From assembly GCA_030340625.1 (NCBI GenBank), contig JAOPHQ010004843.1, forward strand, positions 1 to 64,000: a DNA stretch of 64,000 nucleotides, written 5' to 3'. Positions 1-12,977 of this stretch are shown piece after piece. Positions within the stretch are counted from its first letter, which is position 1; each line of letters begins with the position of its first letter. The translations under genes were made by a program, and so were the position numbers. This DNA is from Merluccius polli (taxonomy: Eukaryota; Chordata; Actinopteri; Gadiformes; Merlucciidae). The notes beneath the pieces were generated by a model, which saw only the letters and a program-made list of their open reading frames with translations, was not told the DNA's origin and made no database searches.

Positions 1-19
1 ATTTTTGTAAACAACTAAG

Positions 20-154
20 ATGGCTGCCGCTGATGTGGAACGATCTGTTGAATCCGCTATCGCAACATTATTAAACAAACTGGATGGTATATTTTCTAAG
101 ATAGAAGAACAAACAGCTGCACTTAAAGTTTTTATTGTTAAGAAAGATGTGTAA
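20..154 (+). other. 44-codon ORF, origin unclear
   Basis: An ATG at 20 opens 44 codons to a TAA at 152. The product starts MAAADVERSVESAIATLLNK and reads as a short amphipathic, possibly coiled-coil peptide. It lies upstream of the first recognisable crocc2 exon and has no visible splice donor in phase. I do not recognise it. It may be the 5' remnant of a transposon ORF or simply chance. The following 155-440 has no convincing coding sequence. Confidence 0.15.
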
Positions 155-1234
155 AAGTTTTGCTGCTCTGATTGGTTGTAAGTCTATCCAATTGCGTCCA
201 GAGGCATTTTGGTCTGCGCCCGTTAATAACGCCCCTTGGAAATGGAAAATTAATGGAGAGGTTCCCGACTATTACACATTTGAGACTTGGTCTGGCCATG
301 CCAGGCTATGCTCATGGGGTCGCAGAAAAGAAAGGTGATATGAAAATAAGGGGTTTGAAAGGTCCCGTAGTAACAGACTCACATCACAGATGACAGACCG
401 ATCACTAAATGTGTGCAACTTCCACTGGGACACTGATATTATGGGCAGATGTTGATGGGGTTAAAACGATAAAATTGTTCAAATGAACATTTGTGTGGAA
501 GCAGATGAACAAAAATGTTGTTGGAAGTTAGCGCTGCCAGAGTTTTCCGACCTAAAAATGGGTTCACAAGGTTGGGATCCACTAGGGGTAGGAGCTGGGG
601 GGGGGGGGGGGGGGGGGGTATGGAGGGGGGGGGGGGGGGGGTGAAGGCTGGGGTATGGAGGGTGGGGCTGCCCTTGTACGACGCCCATCCCGTCACACGC
701 ACTTATTTTCAAAATCTTGTTTGTTTAGCGCAGAGATGAGGAACACATGTCACCACCATGGACTCCTTTTACATGACACCGCTCTCTCTCTGTCTCTCTC
801 TCTTTATCTCTCTGTCTCTATGGCTCTCTCTCTCGCTCTCTCTCTGTCTCTCCCTCCGTGTCTATATGTCTCTCTCGCTTGCTCCCCCCTTCCTTTCTCT
901 CTCTAAGAGTCTTACCCCCTCTCTTTATCTCCCTCCCTCTCCCCCCCCTCCCTCTCTCTCCCTGGTGTGTGTGATCCTGGGAGGTTTGTAGCTCGATGTG
1001 ATTAGTGCAGAATGAGCACAGGACATGCGATCCCCTCTTGCCCTCGGCTCTGACGTTCCTCCATCTTTGAAAGTTAAGACGGGTTACTGTTAAGGAATTA
1101 TGTTTGTATAAATATTCCTTGAATTCGTGCAAGATACATAATTTGTGTGTGTGTGTATGTGCGAGCGAGTGTGTGTGCCCATGTCCTTTTATGCATGCAT
1201 GCATCTGTGTGTGAGCATGCGTGTATGTGTGCCT
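155..1234. repeat. Intronic low-complexity stretch
   Basis: No exon is recognised here. G-runs at 597-618 and 624-641 surround short GGTATGGAGG-like units and could form G-quadruplexes. A pyrimidine (CT)n tract runs about 780-960, and GT-rich sequence covers about 1142-1234. The apparent ORFs here are by-products of low complexity. Confidence 0.6.
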
Positions 1235-1713
1235 GTGTTAATTTCGTTAACGAAAACTAAACGAAAATATGTTCGTCAACGCACATTTTTCACCGGACGA
1301 AAACTAGACTAGATGAGACTGAAACCCCCCCCCCCGTCAACAATCGCTCCCGCATCATTCTCACCTTTTCACCCCGAGCCAGTTTGCATGCCTGAGACTT
1401 ACTTTTAGTAAATCATTTTTGATTAGATGGAAATGTTCTATATTATCTGCTGACAAAAAAGTAAAAGGGTAAAATAATTGTCCTGACTAAAACTAGACTA
1501 AAATGTTGACAGTTTTTGTTGACTAAAACTAGACGAATAAAATTATGTTTTCTTGGACTAAGATAAAGACTAAAATGCTCGACTTATAGTCGACTAAAAC
1601 TTGAATAAATAAAAACAAGATGAGGTTGACTAAATGTGATAAAAACTAACAAGGGCGATTGAAACTGGACTAAAACTGAGACTAAATTAAAAAATGGCTG
1701 ATAAAATTAACAC
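1235..1713. mobile_element. MITE-like repeat rich in GACTAAAAC
   Basis: The segment starts GTGTTAATTT and ends with its inverse AAATTAACAC. Inside, motifs such as GACTAAAACTAGAC recur many times, as in a common teleost dispersed repeat made of degenerate ACTAAAA/ACGAAAA words. It ends about 50 bp before the first crocc2 exon of the window. No ORF is present, so it is non-autonomous. The superfamily is not assigned. Confidence 0.5.
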
Positions 1714-1764
1714 TAATGTGTGCGTGTGTGTGTGCATGCGTTTGCATGTGTGTGTGTCTCCCAG

Positions 1765-1909
1765 TGAGAGAAGCGTGGAGCAGTTGGAGGAGAAGCAGTC
1801 TGAGCTGCGCAGGGAGGTGGTGGGTCTGAAGGAGGTGCTGAGTCAGGTCACTCTGCAGAAGGAGGTGTTGGAGGAGGAGAAAACCAGCCTCTCCCTGGCT
1901 CTCAACAAG
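1765..1909 (+). CDS. crocc2: crocc2 window exon 1
   Basis: The acceptor is TGTCTCCCAG before 1765 and the donor AAG|GTAGTG follows 1909. The exon opens with the last base of a split codon, then reads ERSVEQLEEKQSELRREVVG and on to LNK: 48 full residues of coiled coil. A partial second copy of this exon lies at 10286. Confidence 0.75.
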
Positions 1910-4572
1910 GTAGTGCTCCTGTGGACCCCCAGAATAACACTGTAAAGCACTACGACTACTATTATAACACTATACTGCTATTACCCTGACCAGTATTCTA
2001 CTTTCTATTTTCTATTATCTTGAGCTCCTCTCTCCTCTCCTCTCCCCTCTCTCCTCTCCCCTTTCTCTCCTCTTCTCTCTTCTCTCTCTTCTCTTTCCCC
2101 AACCTCTCTCCTCCCCTCTCCTCTCTCCTCCCCTCTCCCCTTCCCTCTCCTTCCCTCTCATCTCTGCTCATCTCTGCTCTTCTCTCTCCTCTCCTCTCCT
2201 CTTTTGCCTCTCCTCTCCTCTCTTGCCTCTTCTCTCTCCTCTCCATCTGCTCTCTTTCTTTCCCCTATCCACTTTCCTTCCCTCTTTCCACTCTCCTCTG
2301 CCCTCTCTTGTCCTCTCTCCTCTCCCCCAGGTGGAGGTGTTGAAGGCCGAGCAGGAGGTGCATCTGAACAGACTCCAGAATCAGGAGGCTGCTCTGAGGG
2401 ACTCCCTGGCCAAGATGGCTGCACTCAGTGAAGGCCTGGCCAGCGACAAGGTGGAACTCAATCGCCTGCTGCTGCAGGTCAGTGGATGTTATGGGAAACA
2501 GTGGAGGGTCAGGTCAGGGGTTCACCAAATGCATACTGGGGTCTGGCTCATGTAAGTGCTTCCTCCTCCTCCTCCTCCTGTTTCCCCAGGGGGAGGGGGA
2601 GAAGGCAGAGCTGTGTGAGCGTCGTCGGGAGGCAGAGTCAGAGCGTACGGCCTCCCGGGGGGAGGGGGCCAGGCTGCAGCAGCAGCTCGGAGACCTGGGG
2701 GCCAAGAAGCGGTCCCTGGAGGCCTCCCAGCACCTCCTGCAGGAGGCTAGGGAGCGTCTGGAGGAGGAGGTGTGCCTCCTGCAGAGGGAGAACGCCCGGC
2801 TCCTGGAGCAGCACGCACAGGTCGGGTGAAGCCACCCACACACTCGGTCATCTACGAGGGGAGGGAAATAAAGCCCTACTAAGCAGTATGGTGATAGTAT
2901 GGAATTAGGCTTGCCGCGGTAGTCGGTGTTACCGGTGTTACACGGTGTTCAGACATACACTGATTAAATCACTTGCCCACCGCCCACACCGTCGTTTTTA
3001 AAAAAAAAAACAGAAATAAAACCCATTTTTCGAGTATTAATGCTAGGGGTGCGCCGGTCATGTCATTAGTGTGAATGCTCGAGCATTCACACTCTAGATA
3101 TCGAAATCTTTATTATTTTTATTAGTGCGAATGCTCGAGCATTCACACTCTAGATATCGAAATCTTTATTATTAGTGTGAATGCTGGAGCATTCACACTC
3201 TAGATATCTGAATCTTTATTATTTTTATTTTTATTTTTATTTTTATTCTTCTTCCGACCGTTTTTTGGCACTCTTCTCCTTCTTCATATTTTCAGCTACA
3301 GAAACCATTCAAATATCAAAATGTTCATATTTATTACGACATGATGGCTATCTATTCACATTTTTCATATTAATTCAACTTTTCAAATTATTGTACTTTT
3401 TCCACCTTTATTTTTCCAATACAAATCAATGGGCGGACGGCTTTGCCGTCCGCCCAGCCTCTTATTCTTCACATTCTTTACGTCGTAACTAATTCAAATT
3501 TCAACCTTTTCCCATCGTTCAAACAAGTAAACAAATCTAGAGATTTGTATCTATCTAGCCGTGTTCACGAAATTTCGATAGCTGTTATACTTTTTTTCTG
3601 TATCGCAGTTTTAGTTTCAAATCGTCATATTCTACCGTTCGTCCCATTGTAACCGGCGGACCTTCCACTGTTTACTTCCGCTGCTTTACGTCGTAACTAT
3701 TTCAAATTTCAACCGTTTCCCATCGTTCAAACAATTAAACAAATCTAGAGATTTGTATCTATCTAGCCGTGTTCACGAAATTTCGATAGCTGTTATACTT
3801 TTTTCTGTATCGCAGTTTTAGTTTCAAATCGTCATATTCTACCGTTCGTCCCATTGTAACCGGCGGACCTTCCACTGTTTAACACGTCGTAACTAATTCA
3901 TTCACATTTCAACCGCTAACCTTCATTCAAAAAATGTCACTAATCTACAGATTTGTATATTCAATAATAACGATATCCAAACTAAATTTCGATAGCATTT
4001 ATATTTATTCAGAATCACAGTTTACACATCGATTACACATTGATCTCTGGCCTAACTAAATCAATTCTCAATCGTTTACCTTCGTTCAAAAAATGTACAG
4101 ACTTGTATATCCCATAATATCCAATCAAAAGGGGTCCACCGATCAAAAGAATCAATGGGTTTCATTAAATTAATCCGAGTTGTGAATAATATCATGTGAA
4201 GTCCGTTGCTCACTGTCTGTATGCTGGCTGTCGTAAATCTTCCGCTGCCGTAAAACGACGTTCACGTTCGAGCGTCATGGCGTCACCGTGGACCTACGGG
4301 GGGTGCCCGCAATAGTAAACACAAACACACCGCGGACCTGCGGGGGGGGTGCCCGCAATAGTAACACAAACACACCGCGGACCTGCGGGGGGGGGGTGCC
4401 CGCAATAGTAACACAAACACACCGCGGACCTGCGGGGGGGGGGGGGGGTGCGCGCAATAGTAAACACAAACACACCGCGGACCTGCGGGGGGGGGGGGGT
4501 GCGCGCAATAGTAAACACAAACACACCGCGGACCTGCGGGGGGGGGTGCGCGCAATAGTAACATACCGTGGG

Positions 4573-4607
<35 letters not shown>

Positions 4608-7600
4608 ATTTCGATAGCATTTATATTTATTAAGAGTTTCACAGTTTAACTGATTCCTTTTCAGTTGACTTCACGTTGACGCTCGAGCGAGGGGACGTTC
4701 AGCAGTGTTGCCAGATTGGGCTGCTTTTTGAGGACGTTCAGCAGTGTTGTTACTACTTCAGTTACTTCTACTTCAGCTATTAGTAGGCCTATTAGGCCTA
4801 CTAATTCAGCTACTACTACAATTTCAACTACTTCTACTACTTTCATATTCTTCTACTATTTCAGCTTCTACTAGGCCTACTACTTTCAGCTTTTTCTACT
4901 ATTTCAGCTTCTACTACTACTTTCAGCTTCTTCTACTATTTCAGCTTCTACTACTACTTTCAGCTTCTTCTACTATTTCAGCTTCTACTACTACTTTCAG
5001 CTTCTTCTACTATTTCAGCTTCTACTACTACTTTCAGCTTCTACTATTTCAGCTTCTACTACTACTTTCAGCTTCTTCTACTATTTCAGCTTCTACTACT
5101 ACTTTCAGCTTCTTCTACTATTTCAGCTTCTACTACTACTTTCAGATTCTTCTACTATTTCAGCTTCTACTACTACTTTCATATTCTTCTACTATTTCAG
5201 CTTCTACTACTACTTTCAGCTTCTTCTACTATTTCAGCTTCTTCTACTACTTTCAGATTCTTCTACTATTTCAGCTTCTACTACTACTTTCAGCTTCTTC
5301 TACTATCTCAGCTTCTACTACTACTTTCAGCTTCTTCTACTATTTCAGCTTCTACTACTACTTTCAGCTTCTTCTACTATTTCAGCTTCTACTACTACTT
5401 TCATATTCTTCTACTATTTCAGCTTCTTCTACTACTTTCAGATTCTTCTACTATTTCAGCTTCTTCTACTACTTTCAGCTTCTTCTACTATTTCAGCTTA
5501 TACTACTACTTTCAGATTCTTCTACTATTTCAGCTTATACTACTACTTTCAGATTCTTCTACTATTTCAGCTTCTTCTACTACTTTCAGATTCTTCTACT
5601 ATTTCAGCTTCTACTACTACTTTCAGATTCTTCTACTATTTCAGCTTATACTACTCTTCAGTTCTTCTACTATTTCAGCTTATACTACTACTTTCAGATT
5701 CTTCTACTATTTCGTCTATACTACATTTCAGATTCTTCTACTATTTCGCTTATACTACTACTTTCAGCTTCTTCTACTATTTCAGCTATACTTACTACTT
5801 TCAGATTCTTCTACTATTTCAGTTCTACTACTACTTTCAGATTCTTCTACTATTTCAGCTTATACTACTACTTTCAGATTCTTCTACTATTTCAGCTTTA
5901 CTACTACTTTCAGATTCTTCTACTATTTCAGCTTATACTACTACTTTCAGATTCTTCTACTATTTCAGCTTCTACTACTACTTTCAGATTCTTCTACTAT
6001 TTCAGCTTCTACTACTACTTTCAGATTCTTCTACTATTTCAGCTTCTACTACTACTTTCAGATTCTTCTACTATTTCAGCTTCTACTACTACTTTCAGAT
6101 TCTTCTACTATTTCAGCTTCTTCTACTACTTTCAGATTCTTCTACTATTTCAGCTTATACTACTACTTTCAGATTCTTCTACTATTTCAGCTTCTACTAC
6201 TACTTTCAGACTCTTCAGATCAATTCATTTTATATTTCTGCTTTGCGCTTATCATTCAGCTTCCAGCATTCACACGCGTTTTCTGCAGGATGCATTTTCT
6301 AGTTTTTATTTTTATTCTTCTTCCGAACGTTTTTTGGCACTCTTCTCCTTCTTCATACTTTCAGCTACAGAAACCATTCAAATATCAAAATGTTCAGATT
6401 TGTTACGACATTATGGCTATCTATTCAGATTTTTCATATTCATTCAACTTTTCAAATTATTCTACTTTTTCCACCTTTATTTTTCCAATATAAATCAATG
6501 GGCCCAGCCTCTTATTCTTCCAATGCTTTACGTCGTAACTAATTCAAATTTCAACCGTTTCCCATCGTTCAAACAATTAAACGAATCTAGAGATTTGTAT
6601 CTATCTAGCCGTGTTCACGAAATTTCGATAGCTGTTATACTTTTTTCTGTATCGCAGTTTTAGTTTCAAATCGTCATATTCTACCATTCGTCCCATTGTA
6701 ACCGGCGGACCTTCCACTGTTTAAGACGTCGTAACTAATTCATTCACTTTTCAACCGTTAACCTTCATTCAAAAAATGTATATTGTATTGTATATATATT
6801 GTATATTCAATAATAACGATATCCAAACGAAATATCGATAGCATTTATATTTATTCAGAATCACAGTTTAAGTTTCGGGTTCTCTTCAGTTGATCTCACA
6901 GTTACACATCGATTACACATTGATCTCTGACAGTTACACATCGTAGGCCTAACTAAATCAATTCTCAATCGTTTACCTTCGTTCAAAAAATGTCACAAAT
7001 CTACAGACTTGTATATCCCATAATATCCAAACGAAATTTCGATAGCATTTATATTTATTAAGAGTTTCACAGTTTAACTGATTCCTTTTCAGTTGACTTC
7101 ACGTTGACACTCGAGCGAGGGGACGTTCAGCAGTGTTGCCAGATTGGGCTGCTTTTTGAGGACGTTCAGCAGTGTTGTTACTACTTCAGTTACTTCTACT
7201 TCAGCTATTAGTATTACTAATTCAGCTACTACTACTTTCAGCTACTTCTACTATTTCAGCTTCTACTACTACTTTCAGATTCTTCTACTATTTCAGCTTA
7301 TTCTACTACTTTCAGATTCTTCTACTATTTCAGCTTCTAGGCAAGGCAAGGCAAGGCAGCTTTATTTATATAGCGCATTTCATACACAATGGCAACTCAA
7401 TGCGCTTTACATAAAACAAGAATTGAAATACAATTTCAAAATTTCTACTACTACTTTCAGCTTCTTCTACTATTTCAGCTTCTACTACTACTTTCAGATT
7501 CTTCTACTATTTCAGCTTCTACTACTACTTTCAGATTCTTCTACTATTTCAGCTTTGCGCTTATCATTCAGCTTCCAGCATTCACACGCGTTTTCTGCAG

Positions 7601-10600
7601 GAAATGCATTTTCTAGTTTTGATTGCGATTGGCCCTCATAATAAACCACGTGTCACCAGGTAGGCTATAACCATCTCCCTTATTTTTTCACACCACGTTT
7701 CTTGTGGTAGCTCATTGAGACCCCCGACCACTCTTTGTGTTTATACGGATACCCATTCGTTTCCTTTATTTTGTTGAAGTAGCTCCTTTGCTGCCTTGTT
7801 AAATTTACTCTCAGTAAGGAGTCTTGCACTTGATCCTTGCCTGGTCCATTTGTGTTTTTTCTCTCTGTTGAGAGTGCATTTTGAAAAGCCTGTTGACTTT
7901 TACCATTTACTTTCCATACGCCCATTGCACCCCCTGTTTTAAAACCCTAAAATCGCCAATGGATATGTGCCAAGTCGTCATCCGTTTAATTGTTGTTTTT
8001 CTTCAAAAAATAATGATGAACCATTTTTCTAAGCTATCATCGTAAGGGGAAGTAGGCCTAACGATCTAACGTTAAAGATCACAGTAAGCGCTCCACAGAT
8101 GTTGAGCGGCATTTTCTGTAAAATGTCTGATGTAATCGGTAACACCAGTGTTCGCACAAGTATATTAACCGGTGTGAACATTTCTTCACCGTGGCAAACC
8201 TATATTGAATGAGAGATAAGCATTCCGTCCCATCGCTACTAAACAGTATGGTGATAGTATGGAATGGGAGATAAGCATACCGTCCCAGCCAGAGGTTGCG
8301 CTAGACGTTTTCGTTGTCCGCCATTTTGACTGACAGGGTCATAAAAATCCCGTCATAATCTATTTTTACCGGTCACTATAATTTTTTAAATGATAATAAT
8401 GACATGTTCAATAGCATTTCATTTTAATTCATTTTTAATTTATATTCAGTCCAAACAAGCTGAACAAATAATCCACACCGTGGATACACACATCAAGCAG
8501 AAGAATATGTAAGAATATCGGCCGCCAGGCGATTCGCGTATAGTGGGGCTTCACTGTCATCACACGGATAATTTGCGTATAGTGGGGCTTGACGGTAAAT
8601 CATCACCACAATGTGGGCGGGAGCTAGTTGATCCACTAGTCAACATGCGGGAGCTAGTTGATCCACTAGTCAACACGCCCCCAAGCGAACGAGTTTTCAA
8701 GGCGGCGCAATCGCGGATCATTCGCGTGACGTAGGGCTTCTAGGTCCCACCTTCCTCCTGGTCCGCATGGACTTGAAGCGTGTGCCCGCTTGCGCGTAAT
8801 CAAATGTTTCAAGTGGGTTTGTTGTTTCAAATGTTTCAACACTCAACTGCCTTGACATTTTTCTTCTTTTCTACGTTTCTTCTTCTACAAGAGCCAATTA
8901 ATATGCTCATCGCCACCAAGTGGTCAGGGGTGTGAATTGCAATCTGTCAAAATGACGGATGGCCCTCAGATTTTTACATCACCGTTTAAAAAAAACGGTC
9001 AATGACGGAAAATATTCGGTTAACGCAACCCCTGGTCCCAGCCCTACTAAACAGTATGTTGATAGTATTGAATGGGAGATAGGCATACCGTCCCAGCGCT
9101 GGTATCTACACGGTAGCTACGCCGCGGGTCGCTACGTCGCCGGTGTAGCCCACAGAGCCGTCGTTGCCATAGGTAACCTGCACCTCTCCATGAATGTCAA
9201 AACACATTTGGAGAGGTGCACTGCAATGTTTTCCAGTTAATATAGGATGGACTCCTGGCAAATAAATCAAAACCAACAGTCATGCCGGCAATTTGTTGTG
9301 CAGTGGGCTGTAATAACAGCCGGAAGAGGAACCCCGGCATGATATTTTATTCTCTACCAAGAGAAAAAGAAAGAAGAGATAAGTGGTTAGCTGCAATCCG
9401 ACGGGATCTTTGGACACCTACATCAAACACCTTATTGTGTTCGGAGCACTTTCTATCAGGTAAGCCTTCCCCCACAACTTGGCAGCTAGGGCTAAAACGA
9501 GCTATACTATTATGTATGGAGAACCAGGAGATTACTTACAAAACTTGATTGACAATATTGATCAGTCAAGTTCATGAGTTTAAGTAGTAAACATGTCTTT
9601 CAGCCCCTCGCGCTTATTTGTCTGTGTTGTATTAGCTGCTAACAGATGCTATGCATTCTTGCTCTAAGATAGTGCTAAATTAAATAGCATTAAATGTCAG
9701 TCTCTTATTCCAGATTGATTGATAGATGGGTAGATCTAGGTAGGTGGATAGATACTATATTCATTCCAGAGAGAAATTACATTTTCATAACAGCAACATA
9801 CACAAGACAACAACACATAGCTAGGCTACAGACGTGAAACAGTGCTAAATGCAATAGTACTGTGTTGTGAAATATGATAAAAGAAATAAAAGCGGATTAA
9901 AGAAAATAGGGGGTAAAAGATAGGGATCAGAACCTAAAGTTGCGATTTTTTCCTGATATCTTTTTCTCTCGTTGTCATTTAGATGCGCAGTGTTGGCAGC
10001 CATACTGTGCGAGATCGGTCGTGCAAATGGCGGCGGTCTTAAGAACGTGACGTAGGTGAACCAAACGAATGGCATGGGCGGTGCACAGCAAAGACAGTCG
10101 GGTCGTGTCTCCAGACAGAATATATGTGGACATTTACAGGACATATGCTGAACATAAAGTTTACACCAGTTCTCATGCGTATGATGTATGTGTGTGCTGG
10201 GGAGCGTGTTTGTGTGTGTGGTCGAATATTTAATCACGACAGGTCTTTTTATGAGTGTGTGTGTGTGCATGTGTACGTATGTGTGTCCCAGTGAGAGGGG
10301 TGTGGAGCAGTTGAAGGAGAAGCAGTCTATGTGCATGTGTCTCCCCCTGTGTGTGTGTGTGTGTGTATTAAGCGCAGGTTTACAGGCCTTGTTGTCACGG
10401 TGACTAATGGCCAATATCGCACGGCAGATTTGCCACACCTCTCAACACCTTGTCCTTACACACACACACACACTGTGGTTTATGAGTGACTGGGGAGAGA
10501 GGAGCCAGAGCGGTGTGGAGAAATGTGAACGCATAAACAAATATATCAAAATATATAACATACAGTACATATCTGGGAGGAGGGGGGGGAGGAGGGGGGA

Positions 10601-12897
10601 GGAGAGGGGGGTGAGGAAGCTAGAGGAGGGGGGAGGAGAGGGAGAAGAGAGGGGAGAGACAAAATAGGGACGTGAGAGGAGGGAGAGAGAGATGGGGAAG
10701 AGAATATGGAGGGAGAAACGGTGGGGCGGGGGGGAGAAGAAGAAGAAGAGGTGGGAGGGAGAGTGGAGAGAGGGGAGCAGGGCCGCTGCTAAGCTTTTGG
10801 GGGCCCTAAGCAGAAATGGTCAGGGAGGCCCCCCCCCCCCCCTTACACCCTTACAAAAAACCTTCAGAGTTTCACTCAAACCTTTGAACCTTTGCTATTT
10901 ATTAAATATTTAAAATTGACATTAAATAAACATACAGACCTGCAAACGTGTTGCTTTTCGGCAACAATCGCCATTTTCTTGGTCAATTGGGTCATTCTTG
11001 TGAATCGCGTAGAACCGGAGAGTTTTTTTTTTTTGGGGGGGGGGGGGGGGGCGGCATATCTGATGCATGCCACGCAGGCTAGAATTGCGAAACATTATTG
11101 GATAATCCTTAAGTCCAAAACACACCGCCACCAAACGGCGCGCGTCAAAACAGCCGCCCCTATTATTTTCTATGTACACCCCCACACTGGCGGCGGCAGG
11201 CGCGCACCGGCGCGCATTGACGCACCGCCCCGCTACACTTCACGCCACTGTCCTATTTCACAGCGTCGCCGCGCGTCAAGTGCCGCCGAAAAGGCGCTTT
11301 TTTCTTTTCTTTTTTTTTCTTCTCCACTTTCTTCTGCTCCGGAGACGACTATATCTGCTCCGGAGACGACTATATTCCTGTTGACGCGCCGCAGCGCAAC
11401 GCTTCCTATGTGTGCTAGGTAGGCCTGGGCCGATAATCAATAAATCAATTATTCGCACGATAAATTAAAATGAACTCGATATATTGCCATGTGATGCGTG
11501 TTTGTTTTCCTTGTCTCGGCAAGTGTGACATGTTGGACGCGCACATGCTGCATTTCTTGAATATGTTGAACGCGGTAAACACGGAAGTAAGGCGGAAGGT
11601 AGTTTGTCGACGTCATTTCAAGACGACGCCAATGATTGGTCAAATTTGCGGGAAAGTTGCGGTGATTGGTTAAAATTGCAACACCGCCCTGAATTCGCGG
11701 GGATTGGCTGAAGTTGCGTTGAAGTTGCAAATCGCAACATTGCGAAATCCTGGAGGGTCTGTCTTGTCAGTCATCCAGTCTCTTTGTCTCTGTGGGGGGA
11801 GGCTGGGCCGCTAGCATTGACTACACACACAGAGTGCAGCAAGTGAGCCTCGTGCGGAGCAACGTGAGGAAAAAATGTTGAATGCAAAGCCAAATGCCAC
11901 AGCCCCGGTGTGAGAATATTTCGGCCTCAAAACGAATGAGCAAGGTGAGCCCATCAACACGGACGAGCCAGTATGCCGAATTTGTTCAAAAGTAGTGGCA
12001 ACAAATAAAGGCAACACAACAAACTTGCATGCCCACCTAAAGCATAACCACCCGACCCAGTTTTCCCAGCTGGGGAAAAAAACTGCACCTCGAGATGCAG
12101 AGCCTTCATCCTGACAGTCAACACTCACTGAGGCGTTTGGTCGACAAAGTAAATATAAACGGAACAGCGCAAAATGGTGTGCGCTCACAGAAAGTGTAGT
12201 TCTCTACATCGCAAAATAAATGCTGCCCTTTAATACAGTTGAAAAGCCAGCATTTAGAGAAATGCTGCAAACATTTGACAGACAAATTGTACGAATTGCC
12301 TGCGAGAAAATACATGTCACAAACGGCAATTCCAGAACTTTACAACAGAGTAAAAGATGACACATTAAAGGAAATCAAAGACATCGCATTTTACTCTGCC
12401 ACTACAGATATGTGGTCAAGCTCAAACATGACCCCCTACATGAGATTGACCATACACTATACAGTATAACTGCTGACTGGACCCTGCACTCCAAGTGTTT
12501 AGAGACCAGATATGTCCCTGATAACCATACTGCTGACACCCTTGCAGAAAACCTTAAGGCAGCTTTAGCAGACTGGGGACTGGATGAGAACAAACTAGCC
12601 TGCATCACTACAGACAATGGCGCGAACATTGTGGCTGCTATAAGGAATCTTGGCTGGCCATGGCTTAATTGCTTTGGCCACAACCTCCATCTTGCTGTGT
12701 CCCATGGTCTAGACAGCGACAAAGATCGGACAGCCCGTGTCATAGGACTCTGTAGAAGTTTGGTCAACATATTTCACATGAGCTGGATTAAGAAGAGAGA
12801 CATGAGGAAGGCACAGGCTGAGGCCAATCTCCCCCAACACTGTCTAGTGCTGGTGAGTGATGTTTAGTTCATTGATAGTTTAGTTAATATGCAACAC

Positions 12898-12977
<80 letters not shown>

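Larger units (their letters stand above)
2906..8202. mobile_element. hAT-like non-autonomous element filled with satellite
   Basis: The left terminus TAGGCTTGCCGCGGT pairs with the inverted right terminus TAGGTTTGCCACGGT. The flanks TATGGAAT and TATTGAAT form an 8-bp target duplication with one mismatch, as expected for hAT. The 5.3-kb interior has no transposase. It holds palindromic 60-bp units (about 3060-3215), repeated 190-bp blocks, a GC-rich minisatellite (4290-4575), a 37-bp satellite (about 4790-6215 and 7190-7555) and a duplicated flank (3236-4630 versus 6290-7140). The termini and duplication are seen directly; the hAT assignment is inferred. Confidence 0.6.
2876..9097. repeat. 54-bp tandem repeat split by two transposons
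   Basis: A unit starting CTACTAAACAGTATGGTGAT and ending CATACCGTCCCAGC occurs three times: 2876-2905 continued at 8203-8235, 8236-8289, and 9044-9097. Remove the elements at 2906-8202 and 8290-9034 and the three units sit in tandem. The repeat therefore predates both insertions. Confidence 0.75.

Noticed and set aside
4744..6663. 639-codon + strand ORF
   Set aside because: It is a translation of the 37-bp satellite in rotating frames, ending in repeat flank; no domain, no gene structure.
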